A stretch of 64,000 nt of DNA from Halopseudomonas sp002296055 (GTDB lineage Bacteria; Pseudomonadota; Gammaproteobacteria; Pseudomonadales; Pseudomonadaceae). Shown in pieces: positions 48,913-56,044 of the stretch. A program made the position numbers and the translations under genes. The notes beneath the pieces were generated by a model. It was given only the letters and a program-made list of their open reading frames with translations, was not told where the DNA came from and did not search any database. The stretch's first letter is position 1, and each line of letters starts with the position of its first letter. Location: NCBI RefSeq assembly GCF_050876985.1, contig NZ_JBPAPP010000001.1. One strand, 5' to 3'.

Positions 48913-49033
48913 TCGCTAGGAGCAACGCAGGAAGCGACCAGAATAACAGGGTTAAGGGACCGTGCCTTGGAGGCACCCGCATTACGGATGATCAGGATCT
49001 TTTCTGCAAAACCTCGCTTCGGCGGGGTTTTTT
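48913..49033 (+). ncRNA. RsmX/Y/Z-type regulatory small RNA (CsrA/RsmA sponge), predicted
   Basis: Predicted RNA of about 120 nt, the size of RsmY/RsmZ. It carries six GGA motifs (48919, 48930, 48957, 48969, 48986, 48995). Two can sit in hairpin loops: CGC-AGGAA-GCG and GTGCC-TTGGA-GGCAC, the form bound by RsmA/CsrA dimers. It ends in the terminator AACCTCGC-TTCG-GCGGGGTT plus T-run (49008-49033). An exact GacA box lies upstream. Such RNAs titrate RsmA and release translation of biofilm and secondary metabolism mRNAs when GacS/GacA is active. No coding potential is convincing. The start is inferred from promoter spacing, and which of rsmX, Y or Z it equals is unclear. Confidence 0.85.
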
Positions 49034-49066
49034 GTTGCCTGTGATTTGACCGTCTTGCTGAGATGC

Positions 49067-49840
49067 TCAGCCGTCGAAGCGACAGCTCAAGCGTCCAAGC
49101 GCACCCATCTCCACCTCTGCCACGGCACCCGCTGTCACTGGCTGCATGCCCGCCAGCGCGCCGGTCATGATCACGTCACCCGCGCGTAGCGTCTGTCCGG
49201 CAGCGACCATCTGATTGACCAGCCAAAGCGCTGCATCGAGCGGGTTGCCCATACTGCTGCTGGTATTGCCGCTGGCGACCTGCTCGCCGTCCAGGATCAG
49301 GGCCACCGCCAGATCATCCAGCGTTGCGCTGTCAGCCGCCACGCACTGACCCAGCACGTAGGCGCCGAAGGACAGGTTGTCCGCGACCGCGTCGGCCAGT
49401 GACTTCGGCCAGCCCTCATAGGCTGAGTCACAGACCTCCAGTGCCGGCATCACACCTTCGAGCGCAGCGATCAGCTCCGCGCGATCGGCCAGCGGGTCTT
49501 CGATGTCCCGAGCCAGTCGCATGGCCACTTCAATCTCCAGCCGCGGCGCAATAAAGTCAGCATGCTTCAGCGTGGCGCCGGCTTGATACTCGTTGGCTGC
49601 CAGCAGTACGCCGCGCAGCGGCTCCGCGACGCCGAGTGCTTTGCGGGCGCGGGCGTCGGTCAAGCCCAGTTTGTAGCCCGCAGGGCGCTGGCCGCCGAGC
49701 TTGTGTGCGATCAGCGCATGTTGTACCGCGTAGGCGGCTGCCAGGTCGGTCAGTGCGTATTCGCTGGCGATCGGGCCGCGTGGCGTGCCGCTGGCGCGGG
49801 CATCCAGCAGCGCCTGGGCGGCCTGTTCGATAGTGCTCAT
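49067..49840 (-). CDS. 2-keto-4-pentenoate hydratase / fumarylacetoacetate hydrolase-family protein
   Basis: 257 aa, the length of MhpD/XylJ/DmpE hydratases. The metal and substrate region AGYKLGLTDARARKALGV and the central EIEVAMRLARDI and PALEVCDSAYE segments fit that family, which adds water to a 2-hydroxy-dienoate or acts on related 2-keto acids. ATG 49840 (after GAGGAGACACTGC) is preferred to a longer frame start that runs into the upstream gene. It overlaps the dioxygenase gene by 4 bp (ATGA), so the two products probably act in sequence. The substrate is unknown. Confidence 0.88.
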   Translation of the reverse strand: MSTIEQAAQALLDARASGTPRGPIASEYALTDLAAAYAVQHALIAHKLGGQRPAGYKLGLTDARARKALGVAEPLRGVLLAANEYQAGATLKHADFIAPRLEIEVAMRLARDIEDPLADRAELIAALEGVMPALEVCDSAYEGWPKSLADAVADNLSFGAYVLGQCVAADSATLDDLAVALILDGEQVASGNTSSSMGNPLDAALWLVNQMVAAGQTLRAGDVIMTGALAGMQPVTAGAVAEVEMGALGRLSCRFDG

Positions 49841-50745
49841 GCAGTGTCTCCTCGACTCGGCTGTTCGCCGACAACAGTGGTGCGGAACATCTCGCGGCGC
49901 TTGCCAAAGTAGTCTGAAATGGGCTGGTGCCAGACGCAGCGGTTGTCCCAGATCGCCAGTGTGCCCGGCGTCCAACGCATGCGGCAAGTAAAGGCCGGCG
50001 CGGCCGCCACGCTGAACAGGTAGTCGAGTAGCGGGCGAGACTCTTCCGGCTTCATGCCGGCAATGCCAAGGGTGTAGGCGGGGTTGGCGAACAGCACTTC
50101 ACGGCCGGTTTCCGGGTGGCGAGTGATCAGCGGGTGGGTGCGCACATCATCATCGACGGCCTTGCCGTAGTGGATGTTCATGTTCTCGATGCCGTCGTTG
50201 TGACGGGCGTTGGGGCCGTAGCCAAACTCCGGGCTGTGGATGCCGTCGAGCTGTCGCAATAGGGCTCGCAGGGTCGGAGACAGCCACTCGCAGGCCAGAT
50301 ACATGTTGTTGAACAGCGTGTCACCGCCGCTTTCCGGTACATCGTGCCCGTACAATAGGGTGAAGGCGGGCGGACGCTCCTGGAAGGACCAGTCGCTGTG
50401 CCAAGCGCCACCGAACACGAATGGATTGCCTTCGCCAGCCTCCTTGAGCACATGCACCACATGGGGATGATCGGCCATGGGTTGAACGTAGGGCTCCTTG
50501 CCGAATTCACCGAAGCGCTGGGTGACAGCTTCGAGCTGCTCGACGGTCAGGTTCTGATCGCGGATGTAAAGCACGCCGTGGTCCATCAGCGCCTGGCGCA
50601 GGGCCGCCTGACCCGCGTCGCAGAGGTTGTTGAGGTCGATGTCATGGATATCGGCACCGAGGGAGCCGGCAACCGGCACGCTGCGGAAGTAGTCGCTGGG
50701 GCGGGCCTGGTTGTTTTTTGCGGTGGTGTAGAAGAACTCGGGCAT
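49837..50745 (-). CDS. TauD/TfdA-family Fe(II)/2-oxoglutarate dioxygenase
   Basis: 302 aa. The iron ligands are visible as HSD in GAWHSDWSF and the distal His in WDNRCVWHQP; the 2-oxoglutarate Arg follows in RREMFRTTV. The family hydroxylates substrates such as taurine or 2,4-D with release of a leaving group. ATG 50745 after GGTGAAAG is chosen; a longer frame to 50847 runs through the promoter. It leads the two-gene operon with the hydratase and is divergent from an AraC regulator. No taurine transport genes are nearby, so taurine is not implied. Confidence 0.9.
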   Translation of the reverse strand: MPEFFYTTAKNNQARPSDYFRSVPVAGSLGADIHDIDLNNLCDAGQAALRQALMDHGVLYIRDQNLTVEQLEAVTQRFGEFGKEPYVQPMADHPHVVHVLKEAGEGNPFVFGGAWHSDWSFQERPPAFTLLYGHDVPESGGDTLFNNMYLACEWLSPTLRALLRQLDGIHSPEFGYGPNARHNDGIENMNIHYGKAVDDDVRTHPLITRHPETGREVLFANPAYTLGIAGMKPEESRPLLDYLFSVAAAPAFTCRMRWTPGTLAIWDNRCVWHQPISDYFGKRREMFRTTVVGEQPSRGDTA

Positions 50746-50840
50746 GGCTTTCACCTGCAATCGTCTGTCTTGTTGTTGTTGGTATCTGTGTTCTGCCAGG
50801 CAAGATTGCCTCTGCGCGACGATGCTATCCATGATAGTTT

Positions 50841-50868
50841 CTGCCATGACATGACAATAACTGCCACG
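50841..50868 (+). promoter_or_regulatory. direct repeat CTGCCAYG with 20-bp period, candidate AraC site
   Basis: CTGCCATG (50841-50848) and CTGCCACG (50861-50868) repeat on the same face of the helix just before the AraC start and upstream of the dioxygenase. AraC proteins with two HTH units bind such direct repeats. Confidence 0.45.
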
Positions 50869-50876
50869 GGGTTTGC

Positions 50877-51947
50877 ATGAACTGGCGCGAGGTACGCGAT
50901 GCCACCAATGTGCGCTACCTGCTGAGCACGGCCCGTAACCTGGGTCTCTCGGTGGAAGCCTGTCTGCAGGGCAGTGGGCTGGATGAGGCGATGCTTGGTG
51001 CCGGGGGGCGAGTGCGGATTCAGCGCTGGCAGGAGCTGGTGGTGATTCGCAATCTGGTGGCGCTGCACCCCGAACCGGGGTTGGGTATTCGGGTCGGTGG
51101 GTGCTACCAGCTGACCAGCCTGGGGCTGCTGGGCTACACCATGCTGGCCTGCCGCAACCTGCATGAGGCGCTGCTGGTCAGCACCCAGTTTCGTGAGCTG
51201 ACGCTGTCCATCTGTCCGGTGCAGGTATTGCCGTTTGACGGTGGCGTGCGTATGAGCCTGGATCGCAGCGTGCTGCCGGTGGATGCGCAGGACATGGTGG
51301 CCGAGCGCGGTTTGGCGGTCTGGAAGCGGATCTTTGCGGAGCTGTTGCAGCGCTCGTTTGTACCGCTGCGGGTCGAGCTGTCCTTATCCCGGCCGGCGCC
51401 GGTTGAGTATTACGAAGCCTACTTCGAGTGTCCTGTGGTCATTGGCGCCCCCAGCAACGCAGTGCTGGTTGCCGACGCGGACTTGACCAGTGAACTGCCC
51501 CTGGCCAATGCGCTTACCCGTAATGCCTGCGCGGCGCTATGCCGACAGCTGTGCGACGGGCTGGAAGATGTGGTGTCGCCGCTGGCGCGCCAGGTGCTGC
51601 AGGTGCTGATCAGCCACTCGGGTGAGATGCCGCTGGCGGCTGATGTCGCGGGCTCGCTGGGTATCTCCGAACGCTCCCTGCACCGGCGCCTGGCAGCCGA
51701 AGGGCAACCCTTTCGACGGCTGGACGAGCGGGTACGCGAGCGCCTGGCTGAGCGCCTGCTAGGCGACAGCGATCTGGGGCTGGACGCCATCGCCGCCCAG
51801 TTGGGCTACAGCGAGGCGGCCAGTTTCTCCCGTGCTTTCAAGCGCTGGACTGGGCTGGCACCGTCGCGCTGGCGAGCGGCCCAGCGGGAGGCTGCGCCGA
51901 GCCTGGACGCGCGGTCGCTGGCAGTTGTCGCCCCTCTGTCCCGTTAG
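50877..51947 (+). CDS. AraC-family transcriptional regulator
   Basis: 356 aa with an N-terminal effector domain of the Arabinose_bd type and a C-terminal double HTH, including LGYSEAASFSRAFKRWTGLAPSRW (part quoted: LGYSEAASFSRAFKRW). It resembles the regulator at 2470 in domain order and size. Divergence from the TauD-hydratase pair and the direct repeat in the gap suggest it controls that pair. ATG 50877 is the first start and lies close behind the repeats. Confidence 0.92.
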   Translation: MNWREVRDATNVRYLLSTARNLGLSVEACLQGSGLDEAMLGAGGRVRIQRWQELVVIRNLVALHPEPGLGIRVGGCYQLTSLGLLGYTMLACRNLHEALLVSTQFRELTLSICPVQVLPFDGGVRMSLDRSVLPVDAQDMVAERGLAVWKRIFAELLQRSFVPLRVELSLSRPAPVEYYEAYFECPVVIGAPSNAVLVADADLTSELPLANALTRNACAALCRQLCDGLEDVVSPLARQVLQVLISHSGEMPLAADVAGSLGISERSLHRRLAAEGQPFRRLDERVRERLAERLLGDSDLGLDAIAAQLGYSEAASFSRAFKRWTGLAPSRWRAAQREAAPSLDARSLAVVAPLSR

Positions 51948-52055
51948 CTGGATCGCTACCGAGACACTGGCTTATCTGTGTCTATACTGGATTGGTCGCC
52001 TGCATCCGTGCAGGTGTCTCAGGTAGTCCACCGACGTTGGATAAGGAGTGTTTCT

Positions 52056-52394
52056 ATGGCGGGTTGGTTTGAGTTGAGCAATAGCAAGGACGGGCAGTTT
52101 CGCTTTGTCCTGAAGGCGGGCAACGCCGAAACCATTTTGACCAGTGAACTGTACAAGGCGCGCGCCAGTGCCGAGAACGGCATCGCCTCGGTGCAGAAAA
52201 ACTGCGCAGAGGATGGGCGCTATGAGCGCAAGGAGGCCAAGGACGGGCGACACTACTTCAATCTCAAGGCGGCCAACCATCAGGTGATCGGCAGCAGTCA
52301 GATGTATGCCTCCTCAGCCAGTTGCGAGAAGGGCATCGAATCGGTGAAGAAGAATGGCAGCAGCACCGAGGTGAAGGACAAGACCGACTCCTGA
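52056..52394 (+). CDS. YegP-family protein (DUF1508 repeat)
   Basis: 112 aa made of two copies of the DUF1508 unit: FELSNSKDGQFRFVLKA...YKARASAENGIASVQKN and YERKEAKDGRHYFNLKA...YASSASCEKGIESVKKN (each quoted in part). It is a small soluble protein of unknown biochemical role; homologues are common in proteobacteria and sometimes stress-induced. AAGGAG lies well before ATG 52056; the frame is open upstream but includes the previous gene's tail region. A strong hairpin follows. Confidence 0.9.
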   Translation: MAGWFELSNSKDGQFRFVLKAGNAETILTSELYKARASAENGIASVQKNCAEDGRYERKEAKDGRHYFNLKAANHQVIGSSQMYASSASCEKGIESVKKNGSSTEVKDKTDS

Positions 52395-52402
52395 GCCGGC
52401 CC

Positions 52403-52434
52403 GCTCCCGTCAGCGCGGGTTCGCTGACGGGAGC
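52403..52434. terminator. 13-bp hairpin between yegP-like gene and siderophore receptor gene
   Basis: GCTCCCGTCAGCG and CGCTGACGGGAGC pair perfectly around a 6-nt loop in the convergent gap, so it can end either transcript, though neither side has a clear T-run. Confidence 0.65.
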
Positions 52435-52442
52435 TGCGTGCC

Positions 52443-54662
52443 TTAGAACGAGGTGCTGAGGCTGGTGTAGAACGCTCTGCCCGGTTCGTTGTAGGTGTAG
52501 GCACCGGCGACGTTGCTGTTGCCCTCACGATACAGCCGCTTGTCGAACAGGTTGCTGATGCCAGCGGTGACGCTCAGGTTGTCGCTGAAAGCGTAGCGGC
52601 CGCTGACACCCACCAGGGCATAGGGCGAGATCTCGCGGCGCGCATCGCCGGTCAGCACATTACCTTGATAGTCGAGCTTGCCAGGGCTCTGCTTGCCGTA
52701 CCAGGTGACGGTGGCCTGGGTCGACAGTGGCTGGGTGACCTGCCAGTCGAGCGTCGAGTTGATGGTGTACTCGGGGATGATCGACAGCGGTTCGCCGGTC
52801 TCGCGGTTCTCCGAACGCAGCATCCAAGTGAAGTTGGTGTTCCAGCTGACCTGCTGGCTGACCGGCACGTTCAGGGTGCCTTCCAGGCCTTCGACGATGG
52901 CCTCGGGTACGTTGCTCCACTGGAACACATCCGCGTCGGCATAGCTCGGGTTGCTGCCGCCGGTTGCGCTGCTGACCACCGTGCGGCCGGACTCGATCTT
53001 GTCCTTGTAGTCGTTGCGGAACCAGGTCACGCCGGCCAGCCAGTCGCCGCGGCGGAATTCAATGCCGATTTCCTTGTTGATGCTGGTCTCGGCGTCCAGG
53101 TCCTCGTTACCCATCAGATAGCATGAGCCACCGCCGCCCCAGCAGCCGTTGCCGCGGCTGTAAAGCAGGTAGTTGGGGTTGCTCTGGTACAGGTTGGGCG
53201 CCTTGTACGCGCGGGCAATGCCGGCCTTCAGAGTGAACTCGTCGTTGAGCGCCTGGGACAGGTTCAGCGAGGGGCTCCAGTTGCTGCCGGTCAGGCTATG
53301 GTGGTCGAAGCGCAGGCCCGGGGTAAGGGTGGTGCCGGGGCGCAGCTCGATGTTGCTTTCGACAAACAGCGAGGCAATCTGGGCGTCGGTCTTGGTGTCG
53401 CGGTCGGTGCCGGAGAGACCGGGCACCTCACCCGCTTCGGTGGTGGTCTGGGTGTTGGAGAAGGGGTCGTCCATGCGCTGATCAACCCACTCGGCACCCA
53501 GCGTCAGCATCTGGTCCAGCCAACCGTCGAGCGGCAGGTTGACCTCGCTGTGTGCGGTCAGGGTGTCCAGCTCGATAGTGCCGAAATCGGTGCTGGTGAT
53601 GCTGCCTTCCGGCCCGCCGGCCAAGCCTTCCTGCAGGCGGCGGTTGCGGGTGTTTTCGTACTGCAGGTAGTTCAGCGTTGAGCCGAAGTCCCAGTCGCCA
53701 TGGTGGGTCACGGCGTAGGTCTGGCGATAGATAATGTTGGTTTCGCGGCCAAGCCAAGGGGAGCGTCGAGCTTCCAATGCGGCTGAGTCGACGTTGTTCA
53801 TGCTGTCGCCAGCGTAAATGTTGCCCTGGCGGCTGTAGCCGGCTTCCAGATCCAGCGTTTGGCGGTCGGTCAGCGCCCAGCTGAGCAGTCCGTTGATGTC
53901 CTTGTTGCGCACGCCCTCACGGCCGGCGGTGGCTTGATTGGGCACGGTATGGCCGTCGTTGATGTCCGGGTCATCCATCTCCGACTTGGCGACGTTGCCG
54001 TACACGCGGTAGGAGAGGTTGTCTGTCAGCGGACCGCTCAGGCCAAAGTTGGCGCGTTCGCTACCGCCTTCTTGGTCATCCTGAGCGAAGCTTTTGTACA
54101 GCGTCAGGTTGCCGTGGTGCTCGGCCTGCGGGCCCTTGGTGATGATGTTGACCACACCACCAGCGGCGCCATTGCCGTAGCGCGCCGCTGCCGGGCCGCG
54201 CAGGACTTCAATGCGTTCGATCTGCTCGGCGGGTACCCAGTTGCTGTCGCCACGGGTGTCGCGGTCGCCGCGCCAGCCATAGCGCACCGAGTTGCGCGAG
54301 GTGACGGGTTTGCCGTCGACCAGAATCAGGGTGTTTTCCGGGCCCATGCCACGGATGTCGATCTGCCGGTTGTTGCCGCGAGCACCGGAGCCGCTGTTGC
54401 CGGTCAGGTTGACGCCGGGCTGCTTGCGCAGCAGCTCGGCAATGTCGTTGGCCGGTGGCTGGCGAGCGATGTCCTCTGCGTCGATGATCGAGACGCCCGG
54501 CGCCTGCTTCAGTTCTTCCTGGGCGGTGGCAATGACGTCCAGGGTGTCCAGTTCAAGGGCATCGTCAGTTTGCGCATGCGCGACGGGTAGCCCCAGCGCC
54601 AGTACCACGGCGGCGGCGAGTTGGCTGTGACGAAAGCTGGAAAGATGGCGTACCTGGATCAT
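52443..54662 (-). CDS. TonB-dependent siderophore receptor, FepA/PfeA-like
   Basis: 739 aa. Signal peptide ends VAHAQ; a TonB box-like segment (LDTLDVIATAQ) is followed by the plug domain with IRGMGPENTLILVDGKPV and IEVLRGPAAARYGNGAAGGVVNI, then a 22-strand barrel ending in F. Length and plug match the FepA/PfeA catecholate receptor group, so ferric enterobactin-like siderophores are the likely ligand. A degenerate Fur box lies upstream and an AraC regulator is divergent, as in pchR/pfeR-type loci; loops carry a CWGGGGSC segment that could form a disulfide. Confidence 0.9.
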   Translation of the reverse strand: MIQVRHLSSFRHSQLAAAVVLALGLPVAHAQTDDALELDTLDVIATAQEELKQAPGVSIIDAEDIARQPPANDIAELLRKQPGVNLTGNSGSGARGNNRQIDIRGMGPENTLILVDGKPVTSRNSVRYGWRGDRDTRGDSNWVPAEQIERIEVLRGPAAARYGNGAAGGVVNIITKGPQAEHHGNLTLYKSFAQDDQEGGSERANFGLSGPLTDNLSYRVYGNVAKSEMDDPDINDGHTVPNQATAGREGVRNKDINGLLSWALTDRQTLDLEAGYSRQGNIYAGDSMNNVDSAALEARRSPWLGRETNIIYRQTYAVTHHGDWDFGSTLNYLQYENTRNRRLQEGLAGGPEGSITSTDFGTIELDTLTAHSEVNLPLDGWLDQMLTLGAEWVDQRMDDPFSNTQTTTEAGEVPGLSGTDRDTKTDAQIASLFVESNIELRPGTTLTPGLRFDHHSLTGSNWSPSLNLSQALNDEFTLKAGIARAYKAPNLYQSNPNYLLYSRGNGCWGGGGSCYLMGNEDLDAETSINKEIGIEFRRGDWLAGVTWFRNDYKDKIESGRTVVSSATGGSNPSYADADVFQWSNVPEAIVEGLEGTLNVPVSQQVSWNTNFTWMLRSENRETGEPLSIIPEYTINSTLDWQVTQPLSTQATVTWYGKQSPGKLDYQGNVLTGDARREISPYALVGVSGRYAFSDNLSVTAGISNLFDKRLYREGNSNVAGAYTYNEPGRAFYTSLSTSF

Positions 54663-54742
54663 CGGCAGATTCCTCTAAGGAAGCGTAGGGAAAGACAGGG
54701 TCTGGACTGCGCTGGGCGTGACTGCTGCCTAGCGGCCTTATT

Positions 54743-54761
54743 AATGCGAACTATTTGCGTT
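54743..54761 (-). promoter_or_regulatory. candidate Fur box upstream of the siderophore receptor
   Basis: AATGCGAAC-T-ATTTGCGTT is a 9-1-9 imperfect palindrome (6 of 9 pairs) about 80 bp before the receptor start, overlapping an AT-rich segment TTAATAAG that could be its -10. Form and position suit iron repression, but the match to the Fur consensus is partial. Confidence 0.45.
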
Positions 54762-54870
54762 TGCTGTGCGCGGCGAGTAGTCTGCCACAGCGTCACGCAG
54801 GGGCGTTTTGCGTTGGCGTCAGCTTTCTTTGTCCGGCAGTCATCTTTGGCGCGACGCCAGGGGGTAGCAG

Positions 54871-55836
54871 GTGAGTCATGGTCAGGATATGGTCGGTGCC
54901 AGTGAGCTGGTACGGCGTATTGGCGCACAGGTGCAGTTGTCTGCGCCACAGGCAGGCAATCAGCTGTTTCGCGGGCGCCTGAGCTGGCAGCGCCTGCGCT
55001 CGGGGCTGTCTTTGCACTGCTCTGACTGTGTCGAGCTGGAGGACTTTTCAACCAGCGTCGAGGTGGACCCCAAGCTCATTCTGGTGCTGTTCCTGCAGGG
55101 CCGCAGTGATGTCAGTTATGACGACCGCGCACCGCACTTTGACCACGACGCTCGCCGCCCCGAGGGCATGGCGGTCACCCTGACCGAGCCGGCCACCTTC
55201 AGTCGCCGTGCACGCCGCGGCCAGCATATCCGTAAACTGTCGATCAGCATGACGCCAGACTGGTTCGAAGGCGGCGGCTTTGACGCCCAGCGCAGCCTCA
55301 GGGCGCTGCTGGGCGGTGCCAACAGTCATCTGCGTGTTCAGCGCTGGCTGCCTTCGCCGCGTGCGCTGGCGCTGGCTGAAGCCAGCATGCATCAGCAGGC
55401 CGACAACCCCTTACTGGCGCATTTGCAGCAGGAGAGCCGCGCGCTGGAGTTGGCCCATGAGGTGATTGCCGGCCTGACCGGTGAAGGTGTCGCCGTGCCG
55501 GACAGCCTGCGTCCGCACGAGCAGCGATTGATTGCCCGGGTACAGGACCTGCTGATCAGCGATACCGCCGATGGCTGGTCGTTGGAGCAGATCGCTCACG
55601 AGGTTGGCACCAGCGCCAGTACCCTGCAGCGGCAGTTCAAGGCTGCGCAGGGCATGTCCCTGTTTGCTTGGCAGCGCCAGCGCAAGTTGCAGCAGGCGTT
55701 TGATGCTCTGGCTGCGGGCACCCTGTCTATCGAAGAGGCTGCCGCCCTGGCGGGGTATGGCAGCGCGGCCAACTTTGCGACGGCGTTTCGTCGTGCCTTC
55801 GGCAGCACGCCACAGCAGGTCCGGCGGTTTCTCTAA
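54871..55836 (+). CDS. AraC-family regulator, PchR-like
   Basis: 321 aa with the PchR-type layout: an N-terminal sensor domain for a ferri-siderophore and a C-terminal double HTH (LEQIAHEVGTSASTLQRQFK, then LAGYGSAANFATAFRRAFG). GTG 54871 is the predicted start; ATG 54889 is a shorter alternative. It is divergent from the FepA-like receptor, so it probably activates that gene when the siderophore is imported. It also precedes the nickel receptor gene, but the 208-bp gap with its own operator suggests separate control. Confidence 0.9.
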   Translation: MSHGQDMVGASELVRRIGAQVQLSAPQAGNQLFRGRLSWQRLRSGLSLHCSDCVELEDFSTSVEVDPKLILVLFLQGRSDVSYDDRAPHFDHDARRPEGMAVTLTEPATFSRRARRGQHIRKLSISMTPDWFEGGGFDAQRSLRALLGGANSHLRVQRWLPSPRALALAEASMHQQADNPLLAHLQQESRALELAHEVIAGLTGEGVAVPDSLRPHEQRLIARVQDLLISDTADGWSLEQIAHEVGTSASTLQRQFKAAQGMSLFAWQRQRKLQQAFDALAAGTLSIEEAAALAGYGSAANFATAFRRAFGSTPQQVRRFL

Positions 55837-55952
55837 CCTTTGCCCGCTTATGGGGCGCGAAGTGCTTCGGCGCTCTTTTTTGGTGCGTGTCATGCGTATC
55901 CACAGACCTTTCGTGCGCCTGTAGCCCCCTGAAACCGATAATCTGGCACTTG

Positions 55953-55979
55953 GTGTGAACTTTGCTAATTTGTTCATAC
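55953..55979. promoter_or_regulatory. candidate NikR operator
   Basis: GTGTGAAC-N11-GTTCATAC is an inverted repeat matching at 7 of 8 pairs, 66 bp before the receptor start. The outer half-sites GTGTGA and TCATAC equal the E. coli NikR half-sites GTATGA/TCATAC apart from one base, with a 15-bp rather than 16-bp spacer. The NikR gene is the last of the operon, so autoregulation by nickel is likely. Confidence 0.7.
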
Positions 55980-56044
55980 TGATGCCCGCTTGCCCCTGTA
56001 TTTGCGGCTGGGAGGTGTCGCTACTGCCCGTTTAAGGATGTCTC

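Noticed and set aside
46964..48982. A 672-codon open frame antisense to the second long acyl-CoA dehydrogenase, reaching into the small RNA region
   Set aside because: No domain, no ribosome site, and it would read through the GacA box and hairpins; rejected as a shadow frame.
48849..49049. Short plus-strand open frames across the small RNA locus
   Set aside because: Two overlapping frames of 60-66 codons have no ribosome site and run through the terminator; the GacA box, GGA hairpins and terminator explain the region better.
49837..50745. Calling the dioxygenase a taurine dioxygenase (tauD)
   Set aside because: The family fold and iron ligands are clear, but there is no tauABC transporter nearby and the partner is a hydratase, so a specific substrate is not supported.
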